Origin: DASUVJ01 sp036378995
GTDB taxonomy: Bacteria > Patescibacteriota > Saccharimonadia > Saccharimonadales > Saccharimonadaceae
Length of the DNA: 7,932 nt
Direction: 5' to 3'
NCBI GenBank assembly: GCA_036378995.1
Contig: DASUVJ010000038.1
Span: 1-7,932 of the forward strand
In this document: in pieces, positions 1-6,434 of the stretch
How the letters are laid out: each line of letters begins with the position of its first letter
Position numbering within the stretch: position 1 is the stretch's first letter
The notes under the pieces: model-generated
Told to the model about the DNA's origin: nothing
The model's input: the letters and a program-made list of their open reading frames with translations, nothing else
The model's database searches: none
Program-made: the position numbers and the translations under genes

Positions 1-382
1 TTTGCCCTAGTGGGCTCTTGAACGAGATTCGTCCGTCGCTCGGGTTGGCCTCTAAGCTGTCGACGATGGTGTAGCGTACCATGCGGCCGCTCGTGTCGAT
101 GAGGTCGACGACCGAGCCGATAGCGACGCTGAGCGTGTCGCGCTTACGTGGCAATTGTTTGGCATTGGCGAGTGCGAGTTTTTTATCAGCGAGTTCGCTC
201 TCGATGACGTCGATGTGCGCCAGTTTTTCGACGCGCTCAAGGCGTTCGTCGTGTCCTTCGGAACGTTCAATTTCTCGAAGACTCTTCAGGACATCTTGGC
301 GGTCGCGCTCGAGGCGGGCGATCTGCTTTTTCAGCTCCTTCATACCCTTTTTGCTAAGGTAGATTGTTTCGGCGGTGTTCAT
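1..382 (-). CDS. GreA/GreB-family transcription elongation factor, 3' end missing
   Basis: Gre factors insert a coiled coil into the secondary channel of RNA polymerase and stimulate cleavage of backtracked RNA. The visible 127 codons include an N-terminal coiled coil (about residues 9-75, starting YLSKKGMKELKKQ and ending LALANAKQLP). The start of the C-terminal FKBP-like domain follows (VAIGSVVDLID, then YTIVDSLEANPSDGRISFKS PLGQ). It aligns without gaps over about 60 residues with E. coli GreA as I remember it. Family length is near 158 residues, so roughly 20-30 residues lie beyond the left edge. The ATG has a strong SD (AAGGAGG, 8-nt spacing). Odd: the tip reads GHDERL where GreA has GDLKEN, so the catalytic D41 and E44 align with His44 and Arg47, although Asp45 and Glu46 lie between them. 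It may be a divergent GreA or a Gfh-like non-cleaving paralogue. The family call is firm; the exact activity is not. Confidence 0.88.
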   Translation of the reverse strand, partial: MNTAETIYLSKKGMKELKKQIARLERDRQDVLKSLREIERSEGHDERLERVEKLAHIDVIESELADKKLALANAKQLPRKRDTLSVAIGSVVDLIDTSGRMVRYTIVDSLEANPSDGRISFKSPLGQ

Positions 383-390
383 ATAGTGTC

Positions 391-397
391 CCTCCTT
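391..397 (-). promoter_or_regulatory. Shine-Dalgarno site of the Gre-factor gene
   Basis: The minus strand reads AAGGAGG, 8 nt before the ATG at 382. This supports that start and shows that this transcript has a leader, unlike the three operon heads elsewhere in the window. Confidence 0.8.
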
Positions 398-427
398 TTT
401 GTGCTTTTTTATGAGCCTGTGCGTAAG

Positions 428-454
428 ATTTTAACGCGGTTTTATCCCTGTTAA
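428..454 (-). promoter_or_regulatory. Tentative promoter of the Gre-factor gene
   Basis: On the minus strand TTAACA (449-454) precedes TAAAAT (428-433) with a 15-bp spacer, which is short. The predicted start near 421 would give a leader of about 39 nt containing the SD. The boxes overlap an imperfect inverted repeat (426-435 against 450-458). No terminator is visible after the upstream ATPase gene, so read-through from that operon is equally possible. Confidence 0.3.
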
Positions 455-517
455 ATCTCTCGCGTTCCGGCTACGTCATCAGTATGTCAAACAAAGCTGA
501 GTGTTTTCTTAAATTTG

Positions 518-1195
518 CTATTTTTTGGCCTGCATTTTTCCATCTTTGATGGTAAATGTCTGGTCGGTTTTTCCGGCGATCTCCAGGTCGTGCGTCACGA
601 CGATGATCGTAGTGTTTTCGCTGCGAGAAAGCGAGTGAAGCAGATCGAAGATCTTTTTGCCGGTTTCGGTATCCAAGTTGCCGGTTGGCTCATCCGCCAG
701 AATGATGGCAGGCTTGTTCGCAAGGGCTCTTGCGATACTGACACGCTGCTGCTGTCCGCCGCTGAGACGGCCCGGTTTACGGAGCTGCTGTTCGGGTTCG
801 ATCCCGACTTCTTCTAGCAGCATGGCGGCTCGTTCTTTGCGTTCGCGGGATGGCACGCCGCCGAATTCAAGTGCCAGCATCACGTTCTCTAGGGCGCTGA
901 GGTTTGGTATAAGGTTGTACTGCTGAAAGACAAACCCGATCTTGCGCGCCCGGTAGGCTGTTTGCTGTGAGGAGTTGAGCTTTGCGATGTCGGTGTCATC
1001 TACCATGATCTCGCCGCTTGTCGGGCTGTCGAGCGCACCGAGTAGGCCGAGTAATGTGCTTTTACCGCTCCCGCTCTTGCCTATGATTGAAGCGAATTCA
1101 CCTGTTTTTACATGGAAGCTCACGGAATCAAGCGCAGTAACGTCGCCGTGCGCAGCCTGGAATGTCTTTGTGATGTTATTAACGGTAAGTGACAT
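518..1195 (-). CDS. ABC transporter ATPase, LolD/MacB type
   Basis: This cytoplasmic ATPase should power the FtsX-like permease encoded just upstream. At 225 residues it has the usual length for LolD, FtsE and the MacB ATPase domain. All motifs are intact: Walker [10 protein letters not shown] (39-47), Q-loop with Gln91 ([11 protein letters not shown]), signature LSGGQ (144-148), Walker B IILADEP (164-170), D-loop GNLD (172-175) and H-loop His202. The [16 protein letters not shown] stretch is typical of the LolD/MacB branch. It is the last gene of the five-gene unit, 8 bp after the permease stop, and its SD overlaps that stop codon, suggesting coupled translation and matched subunit levels. 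It ends with TAG. The substrate cannot be told from the ATPase. Without a TolC/MacA partner in view, lipoprotein sorting or tripartite efflux should not be assumed. Confidence 0.95.
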   Translation of the reverse strand: MSLTVNNITKTFQAAHGDVTALDSVSFHVKTGEFASIIGKSGSGKSTLLGLLGALDSPTSGEIMVDDTDIAKLNSSQQTAYRARKIGFVFQQYNLIPNLSALENVMLALEFGGVPSRERKERAAMLLEEVGIEPEQQLRKPGRLSGGQQQRVSIARALANKPAIILADEPTGNLDTETGKKIFDLLHSLSRSENTTIIVVTHDLEIAGKTDQTFTIKDGKMQAKK

Positions 1196-1198
1196 AGA

Positions 1199-1205
1199 TC
1201 CTCCT
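1199..1205 (-). promoter_or_regulatory. SD of the ATPase gene, overlapping the permease stop
   Basis: The minus strand reads TAGGAGGATCTATG: the permease stop TAG (1204-1206) shares bases with AGGAGGA, 3 nt before the ATPase ATG. A ribosome finishing the permease is placed directly at the next start. Confidence 0.8.
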
Positions 1206-2565
1206 ATTCTGTCCTTAGAACTTCTGCCGGACGAACGCGGGCGATAAGCCAGGCTGGTGCTGCGCTGCCGATTACGGCGATAGCAATGACAATACCGACA
1301 CTTGAAGCAAATACTTGCGGCGTTAATACGCTGGTGACTTCGCGGACGTTAGCGCCCAGCTGCTGGGTTGCTGCGCTGAATCCGCCGGGGCCACCCATAA
1401 TGCGTACCGGACCCTGCCCCATTTTTTGATTAGGACCGGAGGCAGACTGATTACTTACGAGCGACTGTGTCATGGGGCCGCTGGCAAGTACGCCGATACC
1501 GAGGCCAATGATGCTGCCGATTAGTGTAAGGGTGACGCCTTCGGCTATGAACTGAGAGATGACTTTTTGGTTTGATCCACCAATTGCTTTGATGACTCCG
1601 ATCTCGCGGCGACGTTCGCGGACAATCATGATCATTGCGAGAAAAATGATTGCCGTTGCTGCGATACTAGCGCCAATGACACCCGCGGTCGCAAGGCTTG
1701 CGATGCTTTGAAGTGGTTCAAGGGCTGCCTCGGCCTGCTCTTCCTGGCTGGTGATATCTGCCTTGTCGCCAAGGGTTGTTTTAAGCGCGGCGACGGTCGA
1801 CGCGACGTTATCAGCACTATCAACGGTAACCTGCACGGCTGTAACAGCACCCTCTTGTTCGGTAGCTGTCTGGAGTGTCTTTAGGGGAACAACAATACCG
1901 CTGTCTTGAAACATATTGCTTGTTTCAAAAATAGCTTTGACAGTAAATGTTTTGCCGTAGGCGGTAAACGTGTCGCCGACTTCAAGGCTGTTCTTCTCTG
2001 CTAGCTTTTTACCGATCATGGCGATGTTTTCGCTAGAGTTACCATCGATCATGACACCGCTTGTGAGTTTGTCTTCAGGAATTGTTGCGCCGGGCGTATT
2101 TGTTCCGGTGACATTTGTGCGCGGCGTTGGAGCTGGGCGAGCCTCGTCGTCACCGCCTTCGATGATGACATTGTTCGGGCCACTAGAGCCGGAGCTGTCG
2201 AACCGCTGTAGACGCTTACCAAAACTGCCGAGTTCGAGCGATGGAGTCAGAGTTGTGTCATCTGTTCCAAGTTGATCGGTGAGGCTGGCTGCGACGCTGC
2301 TGACATGATCAGTTGATCTGATCTTTTCGACATCTTCGCTCGTAAGCGGATCGCCACCGCCCATGCCGCCTTTGATGCCGGCTGGATTGACCGTGACGGT
2401 CGTTGCGGTCGAGGCTTTTACCTGCTCGATCTTTGCCTCGACGCTTGCTCTGGCAACGAGCATACTGAGGATTAGGCCGACGCTTACGGCCATCATAATA
2501 ACGATGGCCCCGGACCGCAGCGGACTGCGAAGGACGTTTTTAACGCCCCTGGTTATAACATTCAT
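1204..2565 (-). CDS. FtsX/MacB-type ABC transporter permease
   Basis: This 453-residue membrane subunit is presumed to work with the ATPase encoded 8 bp downstream. Topology fits MacB: TM1 at about 18-38, a large extracytoplasmic MacB_PCD-like domain (about 40-290), then an FtsX domain with TM2 (292-314), TM3 (342-362) and TM4 (419-439). The cytoplasmic loop after TM2 carries RERRREIGVIKAIGGSNQ (317-333), the typical FtsX-domain segment that contacts the ATPase, and the protein ends RPAEVLRTE, also typical. Two stretches look like inserts: a Gly/Ser/Pro/Thr-rich segment (124-162) and a Gly/Gln/Met/Pro-rich loop between TM3 and TM4 (371-403). It is distinct from BceB, which has ten TM segments. 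The start is set by a near-perfect SD. The substrate is unknown; a peptide, lipid or drug would all fit the family. Confidence 0.92.
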   Translation of the reverse strand: MNVITRGVKNVLRSPLRSGAIVIMMAVSVGLILSMLVARASVEAKIEQVKASTATTVTVNPAGIKGGMGGGDPLTSEDVEKIRSTDHVSSVAASLTDQLGTDDTTLTPSLELGSFGKRLQRFDSSGSSGPNNVIIEGGDDEARPAPTPRTNVTGTNTPGATIPEDKLTSGVMIDGNSSENIAMIGKKLAEKNSLEVGDTFTAYGKTFTVKAIFETSNMFQDSGIVVPLKTLQTATEQEGAVTAVQVTVDSADNVASTVAALKTTLGDKADITSQEEQAEAALEPLQSIASLATAGVIGASIAATAIIFLAMIMIVRERRREIGVIKAIGGSNQKVISQFIAEGVTLTLIGSIIGLGIGVLASGPMTQSLVSNQSASGPNQKMGQGPVRIMGGPGGFSAATQQLGANVREVTSVLTPQVFASSVGIVIAIAVIGSAAPAWLIARVRPAEVLRTE

Positions 2566-2568
2566 TGT

Positions 2569-2577
2569 ACCTCCTTT
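2569..2577 (-). promoter_or_regulatory. Strong SD of the permease gene
   Basis: The minus strand reads AAAGGAGGT, 3 nt before the ATG. It lies in the 42-bp gap after the kinase stop, the widest gap in the operon. I see no convincing promoter or terminator there, so the transporter genes are probably co-transcribed with the two-component genes. Confidence 0.8.
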
Positions 2578-2607
2578 GATTAGTTGATGATCGGAGAATA
2601 CAAGGTG

Positions 2608-3624
2608 TTACTGATTTTTGGCTTTGTCTTTGCTGAAAATTGGCAGAGAAAAAGTAAAAGTGGTGATTGCTCCCGGTGCACTACTGGCTGACAGCTCGCC
2701 GTTATGGTACTGAATAATTTGTTTGGCAAGAGACAAACCTAACCCGTAGCCTGATTTCGTTCCACCCGTACGTGAACTGTCTGCACGGTAAAACCGCTCA
2801 AAGATATGCGGGAGGTCCTCTGGCTTTATACCCTTGCCACTGTTGGCAACGCTGAATTCACCCTTTTTGTTGTGTCGCTTTAATGTGATGTCGACAGTTG
2901 AATCTTCGTAGCTGTACTTCATGGCATTGTCGACAAGGATCGTGACCAGCTCCTCAATACTCTCTTTGTGCGCTAAAACGTAGAGGGGTTTGGCGTGCGG
3001 TGTAAACGATATACGAGTTCCCGTTCGGTCGTAACGTTCGATGACAGATTTTACGATCTCATCTAAATTAACGCGCTCCTTTACGAGCGCTGTATGATCG
3101 AGGCGCGATAATTGCAGCAGCGTGTGCGATAACTTGGTAAGCTTGTCGACTTCTTCCAGGTTGCTCTCGAGGAGCGTACGCATCTCGGTTTTGCTCACCT
3201 TGGGATCGCGCAGCGCTACCTCCAGCTCGGTCTTCATGGCAGCAAGCGGCGTGCGGAGCTCGTGACTGGCGTCACTTGTAAAGCGGGATTGGGCCTCGTG
3301 AGCTTCCTCAATTGGCTTTAAGGTTCGCCTTGCAAGTACGTAACTACCGATGCCACCTGCAGCGAGGATAAGAATGTTTGCGTAAAATAGTTCGACGAAG
3401 AGGCTGGTTGCAGCCTCTTGTGCCTGCAAGTTACGGATCGTTTTAAAATCGTAGCGCGGTGTAAATATGCCGCCTTCGCGCTGGATCTCTAGCTGCAGGT
3501 TGCGAAGCCGCGCGTTTACCTCTGAAGACGCCACTTGGTAAATGATGATACTGAACAGCAAGCTGATGCTCATAAGAATCAGCAGATACCATCCGGTAAG
3601 TTTTAAAGTGGCGGAATGAAACAC
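2608..3624 (-). CDS. Membrane sensor histidine kinase (HisKA/HATPase_c)
   Basis: This kinase autophosphorylates on His and passes the phosphate to the response regulator encoded 5 bp upstream. TM1 spans about 11-31 and TM2 about 76-98, enclosing an extracytoplasmic loop of roughly 45 residues, too short for a large sensor domain. No full HAMP domain is evident. The H-box is SHELRTPLAAMK with His121. The N-box is LVDNAMKYS with Asn233. The F-box is IFERFYRAD (274-282), and the G2 box is GYGLGLSLA (292-300). The G1 box reads VANSGKGI, with Asn261 where most kinases have Asp; this variant is tolerated in several kinase groups. The start is GTG with no SD, so translation is probably coupled to the preceding gene. 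The small loop suggests it senses membrane-associated ligands or responds to the transporter. The stimulus is not identifiable. Confidence 0.93.
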   Translation of the reverse strand: MFHSATLKLTGWYLLILMSISLLFSIIIYQVASSEVNARLRNLQLEIQREGGIFTPRYDFKTIRNLQAQEAATSLFVELFYANILILAAGGIGSYVLARRTLKPIEEAHEAQSRFTSDASHELRTPLAAMKTELEVALRDPKVSKTEMRTLLESNLEEVDKLTKLSHTLLQLSRLDHTALVKERVNLDEIVKSVIERYDRTGTRISFTPHAKPLYVLAHKESIEELVTILVDNAMKYSYEDSTVDITLKRHNKKGEFSVANSGKGIKPEDLPHIFERFYRADSSRTGGTKSGYGLGLSLAKQIIQYHNGELSASSAPGAITTFTFSLPIFSKDKAKNQ

Positions 3625-3629
3625 TGGGG

Positions 3630-4307
3630 CTATGATCCGGCGCTTAGTTTATAGCCAAAACCGCGGACAGTTTGGATGAGCTGTTTTTTAAAAGGCTGAT
3701 CAATCTTGGCGCGCAGGTACTTAATGTAAACCTCTACCGTGTTCGGGAGGATATCGGCATTGTAGTCCCATACGTGCGAAATAATCAGCTCTTTTGGGAG
3801 CGGACGGTTTTGGTTGCGAAGAAGATACTCGAGCAAGGCAAATTCCTTACCAGTAAGCTGGATATCTTTGCCGTCACGCTTTACTTCGTAGGTGATGGTA
3901 TCGAGAGTAAGGCCGTCAGCTTGCAGGACGGTCGATTGCTGTTGGGCCGGACGACGCAGGAGTGCACGGGCGCGAGCGAGTAGCTCTTCGAGCGCGAACG
4001 GTTTTATCAAGTAATCATCAGCGCCGCTATCGAGCCCCTGGGTACGGTCGGTGACGCTGCCGAGCGCGGTTAAAAGCAGCACAGGCGTGTGAATTTTGGC
4101 ATTTCTCATGGCCTTTACGATCGCGATGCCATCGTACTCGCCGGGAAGCATTCGGTCAATTATGGCGAGGTCGTACGGCTCGGTGGTGGCCATTGCATAG
4201 CCTTCGTCACCGTCGTACGCGACATCGACGGCGTAACTTTCTTGCTCGAGTGCTTTTTTAAGCGCCCGGGCAATCTTGTGTTCGTCTTCGATTAATAAAA
4301 TCCTCAT
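3630..4307 (-). CDS. OmpR/PhoB-family response regulator
   Basis: This DNA-binding regulator is the partner of the adjacent kinase. Residues 1-117 form a receiver domain with the acidic pocket Glu7/Asp8, phospho-acceptor Asp51 (IIDRMLPG), the switch Thr80 and conserved Lys102 (IKPF). Residues about 127-223 form a winged-helix output domain, with the conserved LTGKEFALLEYLL helix, the recognition region NTVEVYIKYLRAKI and the wing TVRGFGYKL. At 225 residues it has the normal family length. It starts 4 bp after the hxlR stop and has no SD of its own (the junction reads TAAAAGTATG), so it depends on coupling. It is followed 5 bp later by the kinase. The likely target is this operon or genes elsewhere; no clear direct-repeat operator was found near the operon promoter apart from a short ATAGTA tandem at the -10. 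Confidence 0.95.
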   Translation of the reverse strand: MRILLIEDEHKIARALKKALEQESYAVDVAYDGDEGYAMATTEPYDLAIIDRMLPGEYDGIAIVKAMRNAKIHTPVLLLTALGSVTDRTQGLDSGADDYLIKPFALEELLARARALLRRPAQQQSTVLQADGLTLDTITYEVKRDGKDIQLTGKEFALLEYLLRNQNRPLPKELIISHVWDYNADILPNTVEVYIKYLRAKIDQPFKKQLIQTVRGFGYKLSAGS

Positions 4308-4311
4308 ACTT

Positions 4312-4665
4312 TTAGCCTAGCGCGAGTTGCTGAGACGAATCTGAAGAAATTTTCAGAGGGTATTTTGTCCCCCAGTCTGCCATGCTGGCAAGAATTGGGA
4401 GGAGATCACGACCCTTTTGGGTGAGGCGGTAGTCGCAGCGGCTACTACTGCCCGAAGGAAGCTTTTGGATGATCTCGTGCTGTTCGAGTGCGGAGAGGCG
4501 GGCGGATAATGTGCGTGGGTTAATTCCCCCGACCTCTTCCTGAAGCTGACAGAAACGAACGGTGTTTTCCTCGGCAAAGATACAAAGCAGCTGAGGCGTC
4601 CATTTGTCGCCTAAAACGGTTGTTGCTGCCTTGACGCAGACAAGAGATTGTTCATCTGCTTTCAT
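4312..4665 (-). CDS. HxlR-family winged-helix transcriptional regulator
   Basis: HxlR proteins are small dimeric regulators, often responding to reactive electrophiles, redox stress or metabolites. The sequence fits the family: an N-terminal Cys, then VLGDKWTPQLLCIF, the recognition helix region GGINPRTLSARLSALEQHEII, the wing (CDYRLTQKGRDLLPIL) and the terminal MADWG helix. I place the start at the second ATG (MKADEQSL, 117 residues) because the upstream ATG at 4680 lies inside the promoter, next to the -10 box; the longer reading would add five residues. There are four cysteines (10, 28, 39 and 77 in the short numbering). The first sits near the position used for redox sensing in YodB and HypR, so thiol control is possible but unproven. 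It heads the five-gene unit. The pairing of an HxlR gene with a two-component system in one operon is not a standard arrangement. Confidence 0.9.
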   Translation of the reverse strand: MKADEQSLVCVKAATTVLGDKWTPQLLCIFAEENTVRFCQLQEEVGGINPRTLSARLSALEQHEIIQKLPSGSSSRCDYRLTQKGRDLLPILASMADWGTKYPLKISSDSSQQLALG

Positions 4666-4671
4666 ACTATT

Positions 4672-4700
4672 ACTATACATTCTCTAGCAGAAATGGTCAA
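4672..4700 (-). promoter_or_regulatory. Promoter of the hxlR-regulator-kinase-ABC operon
   Basis: The minus strand has TTGACC (4695-4700), a 17-bp spacer and TATAGT (4672-4677): five of six consensus bases at each box. Counting seven bases from the end of the -10 puts +1 at 4665, the A of ATG for MKADEQ. No SD precedes it, so the mRNA would be leaderless. The -35 begins 1 bp past the stop codon of the upstream flavoenzyme gene. An ATAGTA-ATAGTA tandem runs through the -10 and could be an operator. Confidence 0.75.
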
Positions 4701-4701
4701 A

Positions 4702-6369
4702 CTACTCCTTGATGAGCTCGCCCTTGTTGCTTGTGCGAATGTGCTGTTTACTGAAGTTCCAATTCGCGTCTGTCTTTTTGTGCGGATTGAAGATATTATT
4801 CGGGTCAAAAATTTGCTTGGTCTGCTTGAATATCTGAAAGATTTCTTCACCGAAGACGGTCGGCAGCCACGGCCCGCGAACCATGCCGTCGTTATGCTCA
4901 CCTGCAAGCGTGCCGCTGTATTTTAAGACGAGCGGGACGATCTCGCGCATGGTCGGCTCGAGTTTTGCCTGTTCTTTTGGATCCTCGATTTTCATGAGGG
5001 GGATAATATGGAAGTTACCGTCGCCAAAGTGCCCGGCAGTTGTCGCAGGCAGGCCGTTTTTGCGGATGATTTTTCGGAGTTCTGGTAAAAATTCGTGCAG
5101 GTATTTTGGCTGTACGGTCAGGTCGTCAATAAAGGGTGCGGCGTATTTATCGTGAACACGCTGACGGAGCAACGACAAGCTGGCGCGGCGAATTTCCCAA
5201 AACTTACTACTGCTCTTTTGGTCACCTGCAATTTCGGTTTTGACATTAAACCACGTTAGGCTTTTTTGAAGAGCTTCAATTTTTCGCTGTACCTCTGCCT
5301 GGGTGTTGCCCTCGAACTCAGCCATGAGTACCATGTTTGGCAGGTGTCCTTTGAATTTTGCCACGGTACCAAGCAGGCTTGTCTGTTGCTTTAGCCATTC
5401 TTTTGTACCCATGTGATTTTTGAATATTTTGAAGTAGCGAATCCCTAGCTCAAAGGTAACATCGTCAAATCCTTCAAAGGTTGCAGGCTCGTGTTTCATG
5501 ACCGTTGGAATGAGTTGTCCGAGATGTTTCGTATTTGAGAGGTATATGACGAGCAGGCCTTTATGCGCCGCCTTTGGCACCAGGCCAAGAGTAATATCCG
5601 TGACAATACCCAGTGTTCCTTGGCTGCCAGTAATAAGCCGGGTCATGTCAAAGATTTCTGTTTCGCGGTCCCATACGCTCCATAGGTTGTAGCCCATTGA
5701 GTTTTTGCTGACGCGCGGCCGGGCGTTTTTAATAATATCGTAATGGTTTTCGATGAGCGTAAAGACTTTTTTATAAAGGTCGCCTTCAAAATCACCCTGA
5801 TTCACTTTACGGTTCAGTTCGCGTTTAGTCAGTGGCTTAACGGTGTATTCGTTACCATCGGCAAATACAACCTTTAGATTGCGAACGTGGTTTTCGGTGT
5901 TGCCGTAGCGAAGCGACTGTTCGCCTCCGGCGTTATTGCCAACCATGCCGCCGATCGTGCATAGCTCACGGCTAGCTGGAACGCTTGGGAGCATCATTCC
6001 CTGTTTATGAACGAGCGGATCAAGATCACGGATATAAACGCCCGGCTGCACGGTAACTTCAGTTGGATCGACGGACTTTATTGTGTTGAAGTGTTTCGTC
6101 ATGTCGAGCAGCAGCGAATTGCTTAGCGCCCCGCCGGACATATCCGTTCCTGCGCTTCGCGGCGTGATGGACAGGCTCGGATGTGCGGCCTTTTTGGTGT
6201 TTACGAATTTGACTAATCGCTTGATGTCGGCAGTAGATTTTGGCGCCAGGATAGCCTCCGGCATGAGTTCGAAGATACTCGCGTCATGACTGAACCGTTT
6301 TCGTTTGAATATATCTGTCGATACATCACCCTTAAAAACAGTTTGCAACTCTTCGAGAAGTTTTTCCAT
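4702..6369 (-). CDS. FAD-binding 2-hydroxyacid dehydrogenase (D-lactate/glycolate oxidase type)
   Basis: This is a flavoprotein of the FAD_binding_4 / FAD-oxidase_C (VAO/PCMH) superfamily that oxidises a D-2-hydroxyacid, most likely D-lactate, to the 2-oxoacid. The FAD domain includes PRSAGTDMSGG (70-80), GGMVGNNAGGEQSLRYGNT (140-158) and ITGSQGTLGIVTDITLGLVP (246-265). The C-terminal domain carries HFGDGNFH (447-454) and GTLAGEHNDG (486-495), with His447, His454, Glu491 and His492 as likely metal and substrate ligands. It ends after the conserved IFDPNNIFNPHKK. At 555 residues it is longer than GlcD-type proteins but has no C-terminal cysteine-rich Fe-S/CCG domain. The electron acceptor is unknown, and no signal peptide or TM segment is seen. 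The ATG has no SD and sits about 7 bp after a -10 box, so it is probably leaderless. Substrate choice among lactate, glycolate and 2-hydroxyglutarate is not settled. Confidence 0.88.
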   Translation of the reverse strand: MEKLLEELQTVFKGDVSTDIFKRKRFSHDASIFELMPEAILAPKSTADIKRLVKFVNTKKAAHPSLSITPRSAGTDMSGGALSNSLLLDMTKHFNTIKSVDPTEVTVQPGVYIRDLDPLVHKQGMMLPSVPASRELCTIGGMVGNNAGGEQSLRYGNTENHVRNLKVVFADGNEYTVKPLTKRELNRKVNQGDFEGDLYKKVFTLIENHYDIIKNARPRVSKNSMGYNLWSVWDRETEIFDMTRLITGSQGTLGIVTDITLGLVPKAAHKGLLVIYLSNTKHLGQLIPTVMKHEPATFEGFDDVTFELGIRYFKIFKNHMGTKEWLKQQTSLLGTVAKFKGHLPNMVLMAEFEGNTQAEVQRKIEALQKSLTWFNVKTEIAGDQKSSSKFWEIRRASLSLLRQRVHDKYAAPFIDDLTVQPKYLHEFLPELRKIIRKNGLPATTAGHFGDGNFHIIPLMKIEDPKEQAKLEPTMREIVPLVLKYSGTLAGEHNDGMVRGPWLPTVFGEEIFQIFKQTKQIFDPNNIFNPHKKTDANWNFSKQHIRTSNKGELIKE

Positions 6370-6376
6370 ATTCTCT

Positions 6377-6406
6377 AGTGTAGCTTAAGGATAAGCGGCT
6401 TGTCGA
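6377..6406 (-). promoter_or_regulatory. Promoter of the FAD-dependent dehydrogenase gene
   Basis: The minus strand has TCGACA (6401-6406), an 18-bp spacer and TACACT (6377-6382). Seven bases separate the -10 from the ATG, so +1 falls at 6370, one base before the start codon, again leaderless. Its -35 overlaps that of the plus-strand promoter at 6400-6405. Confidence 0.65.
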
Positions 6407-6428
6407 TCTTTTAAAAATGGAATACACT
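6400..6428 (+). promoter_or_regulatory. Promoter of the small membrane protein gene
   Basis: TTGTCG (6400-6405), a 17-bp spacer and TACACT (6423-6428) are followed after 6 bp by ATG. The predicted +1 is 6435, the A of that ATG. The -10 is identical to that of the divergent promoter, and the two -35 boxes share 6401-6405, so only one polymerase could occupy the region at a time. Confidence 0.65.
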
Positions 6429-6434
6429 GATGAT

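Noticed and set aside
155..454. Plus-strand 99-codon ORF over the Gre gene
   Set aside because: Antisense shadow of a well-supported coding frame; no SD, promoter or recognisable protein features.
485..490. Perfect TTGACA on the minus strand as the Gre-gene -35
   Set aside because: No acceptable -10 is found at 15-19 bp; the bases there are GC-rich (GAACGC).
495..520. Possible terminator after the ATPase gene
   Set aside because: Only a 4-bp TCAG/CTGA pairing with a long loop and no T-run; not a credible terminator.
4666..4680. ATG at 4680 as the hxlR start
   Set aside because: It lies immediately upstream of the -10 box, has no SD, and would not be on the transcript from the only strong promoter.
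6417..6434. ATG at 6417 as the start of the small membrane protein
   Set aside because: It precedes the -10 box and has no SD; the ATG at 6435 coincides with the predicted +1.
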